Assembly (NCBI GenBank): GCA_021770445.1
Contig: JAETQY010000018.1
Location: forward strand, 1-45,352
Length of the DNA: 45,352 nt
Origin: Bacillota bacterium
Lineage (GTDB): Bacteria; Bacillota; Clostridia; Oscillospirales; Oscillospiraceae
Reading direction: 5' to 3'
The notes beneath the pieces are model-generated. The model was not told where the DNA came from. It searched no databases and saw nothing but the letters and a program-made list of their open reading frames with translations. Shown piece by piece: positions 7,127 to 14,884 of the stretch (positions are counted from its first letter, which is position 1; the number at the start of each line of letters is the position of its first letter). Position numbers and translations under genes: made by a program.

Positions 7127-7570
7127 CTATTCGTCCGCACTCCGCCTCAAAATTTCTACCGTTCCGGCCTCCGGATCGATCCGCAACCAGTCGCCTGTCT
7201 GGATCTCTTGAGTAATGTCCACGCCGAACGCTTCCATCATGGGCATGTCCACATCGTAGAACTTCTTGGCCAGGATACAGCCGCACTGGCTGATAATCTC
7301 ACAGTGATTGTTCAAAATTGCCAGCGGTGCACTTTTCGTCCGTACCAGCTCCAGCATGACCGCCGCTCCCACAGTAGAGCCGCGTCCCTCCGGATAAACA
7401 AAAATTTTCCCAGTAATGCTTTTATCATACAGATCGTGCCACTTATCAATCACCATGCCTGTACGCGGATTACATCCACCAAAAAAGCCGAAGGGCATGG
7501 AAGAGACAATTGCTTCGCCCTCGATCACATGGCCGGCCGCTGCTGTGCGGCCCTGAAAGATTTTGTTCAT
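7127..7570 (-). CDS. Aconitase X small subunit (swivel domain, DUF126)
   Basis: A 147-residue swivelling domain of an aconitase-superfamily dehydratase, the partner of the large subunit encoded 15 bases upstream. Family features are the start GRTAAAGHVIEGEAIVS, the GFFGGCNPRTGMVID turn and KIFVYPEGRGSTVGA, which closes over the substrate in the swivel fold. Two-subunit aconitase X enzymes include bacterial cis-3-hydroxy-L-proline dehydratases and the archaeal mevalonate 5-phosphate dehydratase. Which applies here cannot be read from this subunit. AGGAGGGGCGAG precedes ATG 7570. It is the last gene of the operon that starts at 14794. Confidence 0.88.
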   Translation of the reverse strand: MNKIFQGRTAAAGHVIEGEAIVSSMPFGFFGGCNPRTGMVIDKWHDLYDKSITGKIFVYPEGRGSTVGAAVMLELVRTKSAPLAILNNHCEIISQCGCILAKKFYDVDMPMMEAFGVDITQEIQTGDWLRIDPEAGTVEILRRSADE

Positions 7571-7585
7571 CTCGCCCCTCCTCTC

Positions 7586-8824
7586 CTAAATCGCATGGCC
7601 CGCTACACCAGCTTCTACACACTCCTCTGTACTGCCAAAAACCATCTCCGCATTACACTCCATAGGCCCGTAGTGCACGCATTTGCCGGAGTCCGTCATA
7701 ATTACTCTAAAATTCCACTCATGTATGGGCGAAATGATCATACAGGTCTCCGCACGAATGGTCACTCCGGCCTCCTCCAATTCTTTACGTACTCCCATCT
7801 TTTCCACCATATCAATGGCAAAGGAATTCGCATAAATCCAAAACTGGATATTGGATGCAATTTTCCGGCCGGCCAGCAGGTCCCGGACCTTGACAATTTC
7901 ATTGATGGTATACTGTGGGCAGCCCAGCGCGATCAAATCAATATTATTTCCCTTGTGGGTATTCATATCGCTCCTGGTGTCCAGCAGGTCCCTCTCGGTG
8001 ATGGTATAGACCGCGGTGGGGCTCTTAGGCCCAAAGGCCTCTTCCACAGTGCGGGCCTCCGGGGTAATTCCCACAATGTGCAGCAGGGCAATCGAGCCGG
8101 AGGCTGCCCCCGCTGCACACAAGGTTTTTAGATTCTCGTGGGTAGGGGTACCCTGCATCCCGGTAACTACGCCGATCCTGTTTCCCAGGGTCTTGCCCAG
8201 CCGGAAGCCCAGGGCTCCGTACTCCCACTGTTTCAGGGGGCGGTCCAGCTCCAGATTGACCCGCACCTCTCCGTACCGGTTTTCCTGCAAGTGCAGTCCC
8301 GTCTCCACTGTGCGGCCCAGAATCGCGCAACACACATCTACAATGGCGGTCTCCCGGTTACTTCTAGCGCCCAGTACGGTGTTGGCAAAGGCCACTGCGC
8401 TGGACTCCGTCCAGGCCAAGTGCTCCCCGAATTTGGGGATCGTAAAGCCGTAATAAGGAGTACATGTCCAGTACGGAATGACGCCCATACTCTCAATCGC
8501 CTTGGCCAGCCGCATCTGCATATGGGCGTAGTGTTCTGGGGTCTTTGCCGCCTTCCAGTCCTCGGCATCCATTCCATAGGGATCGATGGTAGTGGGCACC
8601 GAAAATTTCGCACCCATGGCGGCAATCTTCTCTGCCGCCTCCACGCCGGCGTCAAAACAGCTCTTATAGGTGTGGAGCACCAGATGTACGCTCTGGACCG
8701 GGATCAGCCGTTTCGCCCCGCACCCCTCCGCAACGGTGGTCAGGATCTCCATCGCGAATTTGCGGGCCTCCCCCTGTTCGCCATTCAGGATTGCCCGTTC
8801 TTCCTCCGTCAGAAATACAGCCAT
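7586..8824 (-). CDS. Aconitase X catalytic large subunit (DUF521)
   Basis: The 412-residue catalytic subunit of aconitase X, an Fe-S dehydratase. Candidate cluster ligands are C302 (LGCPQYT), C361 (ETCMII) and C382 (GKCVHYGP), spaced as in the family; TCTPYY (120-125) and WTESSAVAFANTVLGARSN (138-156) are active-site motifs. Known family reactions are dehydration of cis-3-hydroxy-L-proline and of mevalonate 5-phosphate. The neighbouring HMG-CoA reductase favours a mevalonate- or HMG-like substrate (inference). AAGGAGGAG precedes ATG 8824. It is separate from the small subunit, unlike fused type I proteins. Confidence 0.9.
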   Translation of the reverse strand: MAVFLTEEERAILNGEQGEARKFAMEILTTVAEGCGAKRLIPVQSVHLVLHTYKSCFDAGVEAAEKIAAMGAKFSVPTTIDPYGMDAEDWKAAKTPEHYAHMQMRLAKAIESMGVIPYWTCTPYYGFTIPKFGEHLAWTESSAVAFANTVLGARSNRETAIVDVCCAILGRTVETGLHLQENRYGEVRVNLELDRPLKQWEYGALGFRLGKTLGNRIGVVTGMQGTPTHENLKTLCAAGAASGSIALLHIVGITPEARTVEEAFGPKSPTAVYTITERDLLDTRSDMNTHKGNNIDLIALGCPQYTINEIVKVRDLLAGRKIASNIQFWIYANSFAIDMVEKMGVRKELEEAGVTIRAETCMIISPIHEWNFRVIMTDSGKCVHYGPMECNAEMVFGSTEECVEAGVAGHAI

Positions 8825-8868
8825 TGCTTCTCCTCCTTATCATGATTGCAGCCGGTCCCGATAATCTC

Positions 8869-10125
8869 TCACATGCCGGCCAGCACTTCTTTTGCATACT
8901 CCACGGAAATCTTTTTGTTCACCACCATCTGGGCCACCACCGCATCCAGTTGTTCGGCGGAGGCCCCCGCCACGGTGGCCAGATTCCGGGCATGAAGCTT
9001 CATATGGCCCTTCTGGATGCCGTCTGTCGCCAGGGCCCGCAGGGCGGCAAAGTTCTGGGCCAGCCCCACTGCCGCAATGATCTGCGCCAGCTCCGATGCG
9101 TGCTGGACTCCCAGCAGCTTGACACAGGCTTTGGCCGCAGGATGGATCTTGGTGGCGCCTCCCACCAGTCCTACGGGGGCGGGCATCTCAATACAGCCGG
9201 TCAGATTTCCGTCGGCATCCTTTTCCCACCGTGTCAGGGAGGTATAGCGTCCGCTGCGGGCACAGTAGGCATGTACGCCGGCCTCTATGGCCCGCCAGTC
9301 GTTTCCAGTAGCGACCACCACTGGATCCACCCCGTTCATAATGCCCTTGTTGCTGGTAGCTGCACGGTAGGGGTCGGCCGCCGCAAAGGCATAGGCCGCT
9401 ACCACACCGTCTGCTACGTCCTCTCCGCCAATCGCCTCCTTCGTAAAGGTCGCCGTGGCCCGGGCCAGTCGGTGATCGGCCAGATTAGACAAAATGCGCA
9501 GCTTTACTGTACCGCCGGTCAGCTTTTCAATGGCGGGTGCCACAGCCTCCGCCATAGTATTGACTGCGTTGGCCCCCATAGCGTCTCCGGTATCTACAAG
9601 CAGATGGGTCACCACCATTGGGCCAATCCCGGAGTCCACCACCCGGACCTCGATATCCCTGGCTCCGCCGGTGATTTTCACCAGCACCGGGTCCTTGGCA
9701 TTGGCCAGGTCCAGCAGTTCCCCCTTGTGGGCCAGAATGGTCTGGCGCGCAAAGTGGGGATTGGCCGTGTTAATACATTGGATTTGGGCAATCATCACAT
9801 CGCCGGAGTAGCTGGTAGTAAAGCCGCCCGCCGCCCGGGCCATCTTGGCTGCATTGGAGGCTGCCGCCACAACAGAGGCCTCCTCCACAACCATTGGAAT
9901 AACATACTCCTTCCCATTGATCAAGAAATTCATGGCCACACCGATAGGCAGTTGGAATGTACCAATCACATTTTCAATCATGTGGTCTGCAATCTCCATC
10001 TTCAACGCCTCCGGCCGGGTCAACAGGGCCGCATCCTCCTGGGACAGGCCTGCAAACTCTATGACTTCAGCCGCCCGCTGTGCCGCCGTCAATTTATGAA
10101 AGCCGGAATACTGATTTGATTTCAT
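8869..10125 (-). CDS. mvaA: Hydroxymethylglutaryl-CoA reductase, class II
   Basis: A 418-residue class II HMG-CoA reductase. It interconverts mevalonate and HMG-CoA; class II enzymes are typically NAD(H)-linked and include the degradative Pseudomonas mevalonii type. Catalytic residues are present: the EEAS motif (E81/E82), K260 in NKGIMNG, D276 in GNDW and H374 in GHMKLHA; DTGDAMGAN (178-186) is the cofactor motif. K260, D276 and H374 keep the same spacing as K267, D283 and H381 of the P. mevalonii enzyme. No other mevalonate-pathway gene (kinases, decarboxylase, HMG-CoA synthase) is in the operon. Together with the dehydratase and AtuA genes this suggests catabolism rather than isoprenoid synthesis. 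Confidence 0.93.
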   Translation of the reverse strand: MKSNQYSGFHKLTAAQRAAEVIEFAGLSQEDAALLTRPEALKMEIADHMIENVIGTFQLPIGVAMNFLINGKEYVIPMVVEEASVVAAASNAAKMARAAGGFTTSYSGDVMIAQIQCINTANPHFARQTILAHKGELLDLANAKDPVLVKITGGARDIEVRVVDSGIGPMVVTHLLVDTGDAMGANAVNTMAEAVAPAIEKLTGGTVKLRILSNLADHRLARATATFTKEAIGGEDVADGVVAAYAFAAADPYRAATSNKGIMNGVDPVVVATGNDWRAIEAGVHAYCARSGRYTSLTRWEKDADGNLTGCIEMPAPVGLVGGATKIHPAAKACVKLLGVQHASELAQIIAAVGLAQNFAALRALATDGIQKGHMKLHARNLATVAGASAEQLDAVVAQMVVNKKISVEYAKEVLAGM

Positions 10126-10163
10126 CGTCCATCATCCTTTCTTCACTGTCCGCCATCAGCGGC

Positions 10164-10484
10164 TCACCACTCCGTATCGACTTTCATACGCATGAAAGCC
10201 GACCCCATTGACTTACCCAGGGAATCCAGCCGCAGTGAATGGGTCGCCCCTCCTCCCAAGGCCTGCTTCATAACAAAGTTCATGCCGCACAGACTGTCCA
10301 CGTCGTACCGGATCACCTCACCCCGCACCATGTCGCCAAAATATTCCTTTACCCGCTCTGGGGTCAGCACCCGCTTTAGAAACTCGTAGTCCCCCGGGTC
10401 CCTGCTGAAAACGCACACGTTACTGGTATCTCCCTTGTCCCCACTGCGGCCGTGTGCCAGCGTATTTAAGTAAATCAGCCCCAT
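10164..10484 (-). CDS. AtuA-like ferredoxin-fold protein
   Basis: A 106-residue stand-alone version of the small domain that accompanies AtuA/DUF1446 proteins. It has LAHGRSGDKGDTSNVCVFS (about 7-25) and the GGGATHSLRLDSLGKS segment near the end, both hallmarks. The frame opens upstream, but ATG 10484 gives the canonical MGLIYLNTLAHGRSGDKG start and lies 2 bases past the stop of the DUF1446 gene, implying coupling. In many organisms this domain is the C-terminal part of AtuA, so the two products probably form a complex. Confidence 0.85.
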   Translation of the reverse strand: MGLIYLNTLAHGRSGDKGDTSNVCVFSRDPGDYEFLKRVLTPERVKEYFGDMVRGEVIRYDVDSLCGMNFVMKQALGGGATHSLRLDSLGKSMGSAFMRMKVDTEW

Positions 10485-10486
10485 TT

Positions 10487-11854
10487 TTAGTCCACCTCCA
10501 CAATATGACTTTCCAGCTTTACCGCATCCCGGGGGATCAGCGTTGGCCACAGTCCAATCACATCGGTCACATGGGCCCGTCCACCAAAGAAGGATGCCCC
10601 TGGAGGTCCGTTCAGCTGCAGCGGGCTGATCTCCGGGATCAGGAGCTGGGCGTCTCTTTTTTCCCGGGTCCGGACGGCAATACGCAGGACCACCTCGTTC
10701 ATGCGCTGGATCAGCTCTTCGTCCACTTCCGCCACATTCAGATGCAATGCGTTCAGGCCAAGATAGTCGATCCGCAGGTCCTCATACTGCATTCCCTTGC
10801 GCTTCATTTTTTTCATCAGAATATCTGCCGCATACTGCGCCTTCTCATAGGCGTCCGGCCAGGCAAAGGACAGATAGGTCACCACCTTATATCCTGCGTG
10901 GTAGCCCAGGCAGAGCTTCAGCTTCTCTGGCCGCTCCTTGCCTCGGATGCCGCCGATCCGCACCCGGTCCGGGCCGTCGTTGGTGATCGTGGCGCGGCTG
11001 ATATCCACGGTCACGTCCGGCGTGATGTAGTTGGCCGGGTCGTGCACCTCGTAGAGGAACTGCTCCTTGCAGCTCTGCTCCGAGATCAGTCCGCCGCAGT
11101 CGGGGGCTTTGGTGATATGGAAGCTGTCCTGTGTCAGCTCCGCAATTGGGAACCCCAGCTCGTCCATGCGGGGGACACTGCGCCAGTCATATTGGAAGTT
11201 TCCGCCCGACCCTTGTCCACCACACTCCAGCAGGTGTCCCGCCATGATGCCCCGCGCCAGATTGTCCCAGTCGCCGTCTTCCCAGCCGAACTCGTAAGCC
11301 AGAGGCGCCAGAAACAGCGCGGAATCCGAAGCCCGCCCCGTCACCACCACATCGGCCCCCCCGGACAGGCATTCCATCAGCGGCTCCCGACCATAGTAGA
11401 CGTTTGCGTTCACCAGCTTGTCCTTTATCTCGTTGAAATCGCCCGCGCCGTCCATGTTCTCAAAGGTACAGCCGTCGGCAATCATCTGCGGGATCCGGTC
11501 CAACAGGTCGTCCCCTGTCACATAGCCGATGCGATAGCCCTGGAGCCCCTTTCCATGGGCCATCTCCCGCAGGGCATCCACCGCCCCCAGAATGTTCATC
11601 CCGCCCGCGTTGGTCAAAATACGAATATTCTTCTCCCAGGCCTCTTGCCCAATCTCATCCATCAGTTGGATGAAATCCCGTGCATAGCCGGCCCTGGGAT
11701 TTTTCAGCTTCTGGCGCTGCATGATTGACAGCGTCAACTCAGCCAGATAGTCGCAGGCCATGTAGTTCAACGACCCGTGTCTTACCATATGAATGGCCGC
11801 ATCCGGGCTGTCGCCCCAAAACCCCTGCCCGCCTCCAATTGAAACCTTTTTCAT
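10487..11854 (-). CDS. DUF1446 / AtuA family protein
   Basis: A 455-residue member of the acyclic terpene utilisation AtuA family (DUF1446). AtuA is required for citronellol and geraniol catabolism in Pseudomonas; its reaction is not settled. Family features are the N-terminal KKVSIGGGQGFWGDSPDAA, YMACDYLAELTLS, the AGGMN motif near 95, ECGGQGSGGNF (about 220) and an RIGGIRG segment near 310. Start ATG 11854 is chosen over an upstream open frame because the glycine-rich N-terminus must begin here; AGGAGATGG lies upstream. It is followed directly by the AtuA-like partner gene. Confidence 0.88.
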   Translation of the reverse strand: MKKVSIGGGQGFWGDSPDAAIHMVRHGSLNYMACDYLAELTLSIMQRQKLKNPRAGYARDFIQLMDEIGQEAWEKNIRILTNAGGMNILGAVDALREMAHGKGLQGYRIGYVTGDDLLDRIPQMIADGCTFENMDGAGDFNEIKDKLVNANVYYGREPLMECLSGGADVVVTGRASDSALFLAPLAYEFGWEDGDWDNLARGIMAGHLLECGGQGSGGNFQYDWRSVPRMDELGFPIAELTQDSFHITKAPDCGGLISEQSCKEQFLYEVHDPANYITPDVTVDISRATITNDGPDRVRIGGIRGKERPEKLKLCLGYHAGYKVVTYLSFAWPDAYEKAQYAADILMKKMKRKGMQYEDLRIDYLGLNALHLNVAEVDEELIQRMNEVVLRIAVRTREKRDAQLLIPEISPLQLNGPPGASFFGGRAHVTDVIGLWPTLIPRDAVKLESHIVEVD

Positions 11855-11880
11855 ACGCTTTCCATCTCCTGTCCTTGGTT

Positions 11881-12207
11881 TTATTGGGTCCCGCCCGGTT
11901 CCGCCCCGTCCCGCTGAACAAACAAGGTATGCTCTGACAGCGCAGAGAGCCCCCGCAGCCGCTCGTTGAGCATACTGTGGAAACAGACCGGGAGGTGGTC
12001 CCCATGGGCGCGGTGAATGGCAACACACTGGGCACACTTCCCGTGCCATCTGCATGGAACACTACAGGAGCAGTGGTCTTCACCCCGCTCCATGGCCGCC
12101 TGAAGCTCCTCTACAAACTCGTTTTCCAGCCTCACAGCCTCCTTCCGGTCCCCCCGCTCATAGGCATACAGGGCCGCCAGCTCCTTTTCATTGAAATCAA
12201 TTTTCAT
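11881..12207 (-). CDS. Cysteine-rich small protein
   Basis: A 108-residue protein with AAGGAGGGG before ATG 12207. The first 40 residues are helical and acidic (KELAALYAYERGDRKEA). A metal-binding-like cluster follows with C46, C48, C52, C58, C61 and C75, plus several histidines, in the form HCSCSVPCRWHGKCAQC and then HRAHGDHLPVCF. The tail is less ordered. I recognise the cysteine/histidine pattern from small clostridial proteins but not a function; zinc binding is likely. Its place between the amidohydrolase and AtuA genes, with short gaps, puts it in the operon. It could be an assembly factor, a regulator or a hitchhiker. Confidence 0.7.
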   Translation of the reverse strand: MKIDFNEKELAALYAYERGDRKEAVRLENEFVEELQAAMERGEDHCSCSVPCRWHGKCAQCVAIHRAHGDHLPVCFHSMLNERLRGLSALSEHTLFVQRDGAEPGGTQ

Positions 12208-12239
12208 AGAACCCCTCCTTACGCTTCACACCAGGTTGT

Positions 12240-13361
12240 TTACGCCTGCTCCAGCAGCCCGCGGTAGACCGCAACTGCCACCGGAATAATCTCGTCGTTA
12301 AAATCCATGCCGACGGTATGCAGCTCATCGGCCTTCTCGCCGGCGCCAATCTCAAAATAGGCACCTGGAATTTGCTTGGTGTAGTGTCCGAAATCCTCCG
12401 AGGCCCGGATGGGCTCCTGCATATCCTGCACGGGGATACCCAGCTTGCGGCAAACCGTTCGTATCTTATCGTTGCTCTCTTTTTTACTCACGGTCTCCGG
12501 AAACACATCACAGAGACTGATCTCCAGCCCAAGCCCGTACCGCTCCGCCTCCTGCTCCGCCAGTGTCTCAATCGCCCGGCGCAGACCCTCCATCTCCGTT
12601 TCGTACTGTCCCCGGATCGTCAGCAGCAGTTGACCTCGCCTCGCCTGGGTACCGAAGGCCCGCTCCCCCACGTCCACCTGAATAATGGTGGCAAGAACCA
12701 GCCCCCGGTGCTGAGCCGGGTCAGTCAGCTCCGGCAGCGCCTGAATGATATTCGAAATGGCATATGCGGGATTTCTCCCGTTTTCCGGCATACTGGCATG
12801 GGAGGGGGTCCCCTGAAAGGAGAGGATCATCCCCTCTGAGGCGCAGTAGACACAGCCATCCAGCACATAGACCGCTCCAAGAGGCAGACCCGGCCCGTTG
12901 TGGAAGCCGAAAATTTCATCGACCCGCTCACAGTCCAGCAGTGCAGTACACTCCCGCCCGCCGTCGCCGGTCTCCTCAGCGTGCTGAAAAAGGAAAAACA
13001 CATTTTTATCTGCGCCGTTTTGGTCCACCTCCAGGGCAAACGCCGCCAGGCAAGCGCTGTGCCCATCGTGGCCGCATTGATGCCCCACCCCCGGTACGGT
13101 GGAGGCATACGGCTGTCCGCAGCCGTCCTCCACCGGCACCGCGTCAAAATCCGCACGGAATGCAATCCCGGGGCGATCCGTACCCACACGGTAAGCCGCA
13201 TAGAACCAGCGCCCTCTGTCTACAATTTCCAGATTACGCGTATGCTCCCGCAGAAAGCGCATAAGCCGCTCCTTCGTCCAGTGCTCCTGGTTTGAAAGCT
13301 CCGGGTGGGCGTGGAGTTCGTGGCGCAGCGCAACCGCCAGCTTGAGGTTGGTTTCATTCAT
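12240..13361 (-). CDS. M20 family amidohydrolase (first copy)
   Basis: A 373-residue metal-dependent amidohydrolase of the hippuricase/AbgB/N-acyl-L-amino-acid type (M20D). It has LRHELHAHPELS (about 11-22), FRADFDAVP, the metal motif GHQCGHDGHSA (about 93-103), the catalytic HAEETGDGG and the lid-domain GTPSHASMPENGRNP. Predicted to cleave the amide bond of an N-acyl amino acid or a related conjugate. Start ATG 13361 has AGGAGGAATCG upstream; an earlier in-frame start would overlap the preceding gene. A second copy of equal length with closely similar sequence lies at 23900-25021. Confidence 0.9.
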   Translation of the reverse strand: MNETNLKLAVALRHELHAHPELSNQEHWTKERLMRFLREHTRNLEIVDRGRWFYAAYRVGTDRPGIAFRADFDAVPVEDGCGQPYASTVPGVGHQCGHDGHSACLAAFALEVDQNGADKNVFFLFQHAEETGDGGRECTALLDCERVDEIFGFHNGPGLPLGAVYVLDGCVYCASEGMILSFQGTPSHASMPENGRNPAYAISNIIQALPELTDPAQHRGLVLATIIQVDVGERAFGTQARRGQLLLTIRGQYETEMEGLRRAIETLAEQEAERYGLGLEISLCDVFPETVSKKESNDKIRTVCRKLGIPVQDMQEPIRASEDFGHYTKQIPGAYFEIGAGEKADELHTVGMDFNDEIIPVAVAVYRGLLEQA

Positions 13362-13384
13362 ATCGATTCCTCCTGATTGGCCTC

Positions 13385-14794
13385 TCAGCCGCCGCACAGC
13401 CGAAGGATAGCCGATGTATATATTTTTCCGCCCCGCAAAAGCTCCGCCACTTCCGCGAATTCGTCGTTTCCATGGAGATGGTTGTCCGTCTCCCCGTTCT
13501 CCATCCCAAACGCCACGGCATTTTCTATGTTATGACAATAGGTCAGGCCGCCTATCGCACAGCAAAACCCCTTCTGCCCGGTAAATTCCTCATACGCCGC
13601 AAGCAGGGACTGGATAAACGGGGAGTCCTCCGGAACGTAGTGCGGCATGGCCTCACTGTGTTCAAGGGTGAAGCCGCGGTCCTGTATCCGCCTCTCCAGC
13701 TGTGCGATCTGCTCCGGTCCAAAGCCAATGGGCAGCCGGGCGTCAAACACTGCCCACAGCCCGTCTTTTCCCCATCGGATCATATTCAGGCTTAGACTGA
13801 GCGTGCCTGTTAAAGGGTGGTCCACATCGACGCCCAACGCCTCCCCATGAAAATCTCCATGGGGGAAAAGCGCCGCCAGCTCTGCCCACAGCCGCTTCTC
13901 TTCACCCTCCGGCAGCGGCAGTCCTGCAAGCAATGCTAATGCCGCGGTCACAGCGTTATTTCCCTTCTCGGGCATAGCTGCATGTGCCGGTACGCCGGAG
14001 ATATGAACGGTAAATTCTCCCTCTGTGCCACCCAAAAGCTGGAAAACTGCTTCCGTCCCTTTCGCCGCCTGGGCCAGCTTCGTCTCCAACTCTTCTCTGC
14101 AAAAGCCGCTGATCCGAATCTCGCACTCGCCTGGAACGGCGTTGGCAGCCTTTCCCCCCCTTACAGACAGAACATACATCTGTTTCTCCCCAGCAACGGT
14201 CTGCATCCCTATCGTTCCGGTCATAATTCCCTTCTCCAGATTGATAACCGGCCAGCCTGCATCCGGGCTCAGGGTCATGTCTGCCGCCTGGGTTCTATTG
14301 AAATAGTATCGCAGCTCCGAGGCGCCGCTCTCCTCATCACAGCCCAAAAAGACACGTACCGGATGGCGACAGGTCAGTCCCAGTTCCTTGATGGCCCGTA
14401 ACGCATAGATCGCTGCCAGGGCGGGACCCTTGTCGTCCATAACACCCCGGCCGTAGACCCGCCCATCCACCTCCTTCATCGTGAATGGTGCCGTGACCGT
14501 CCAAGTCTCCGCGCAGGCTGGTACAACATCCAGATGGGCCAGGATATCCAACCTGCGGGCTGATCCCGGGGCAAGCTGAACAATGCCAAGATAGTTCTCC
14601 CAATTTTCCGTATAGAGCCCGTATTTTTCCGCAATACACAGCGCCAGCTCTAGCGCACAGGCCGGACCATCTCCGAAGGGTTTTCCGGGTTCTTCCTTTC
14701 CCTTGACGCTGTCTACTGCCACCAGCCGGGCAAGGTCCGCCAAGAACTCTGTTCTGTGTGTTTCAAAATACTGATTGATTTCTTCTGTATACAC
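13385..14794 (-). CDS. PepV/Sapep-type M20 dipeptidase
   Basis: A 469-residue M20A dipeptidase-like enzyme. It shows the zinc-site motifs LAHLDVVP (about 85-92), YGRGVMDDKGPALAA (about 113-127), the catalytic-Glu region CDEESGASELRYYF and DAGWPVINLEKG, plus a large lid domain. The family releases amino acids from short peptides. GTG 14794 is the start, with GGGGTG just upstream. This is the first gene of the eight-gene leftward operon and is divergent from the LacI-PfkB gene. A physiological substrate other than a plain dipeptide is possible given the context. Confidence 0.88.
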   Translation of the reverse strand: MYTEEINQYFETHRTEFLADLARLVAVDSVKGKEEPGKPFGDGPACALELALCIAEKYGLYTENWENYLGIVQLAPGSARRLDILAHLDVVPACAETWTVTAPFTMKEVDGRVYGRGVMDDKGPALAAIYALRAIKELGLTCRHPVRVFLGCDEESGASELRYYFNRTQAADMTLSPDAGWPVINLEKGIMTGTIGMQTVAGEKQMYVLSVRGGKAANAVPGECEIRISGFCREELETKLAQAAKGTEAVFQLLGGTEGEFTVHISGVPAHAAMPEKGNNAVTAALALLAGLPLPEGEEKRLWAELAALFPHGDFHGEALGVDVDHPLTGTLSLSLNMIRWGKDGLWAVFDARLPIGFGPEQIAQLERRIQDRGFTLEHSEAMPHYVPEDSPFIQSLLAAYEEFTGQKGFCCAIGGLTYCHNIENAVAFGMENGETDNHLHGNDEFAEVAELLRGGKIYTSAILRLCGG

Positions 14795-14823
14795 ATTTTC
14801 ACCCCATCTGAACGGCGTTTGAG

Positions 14824-14852
14824 TTGACTTATCTGCCTAAAACCAATATAAT
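14824..14852 (+). promoter_or_regulatory. Promoter of the LacI-PfkB regulator
   Basis: TTGACT at 14824-14829, a 17-base spacer and TATAAT at 14847-14852, followed by AAAGGAG at 14866-14872. The 90-base divergent region must also hold the promoter of the leftward operon, but no clear minus-strand pair was found. Confidence 0.75.
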
Positions 14853-14884
14853 AAACATACTAGCGAAAGGAGTTTTCCTCTCAC

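Noticed and set aside
8869..10125. Isoprenoid-synthesis mevalonate pathway
   Set aside because: HMG-CoA synthase, mevalonate kinase, phosphomevalonate kinase and the decarboxylase are all missing; neighbours are hydrolytic and catabolic.
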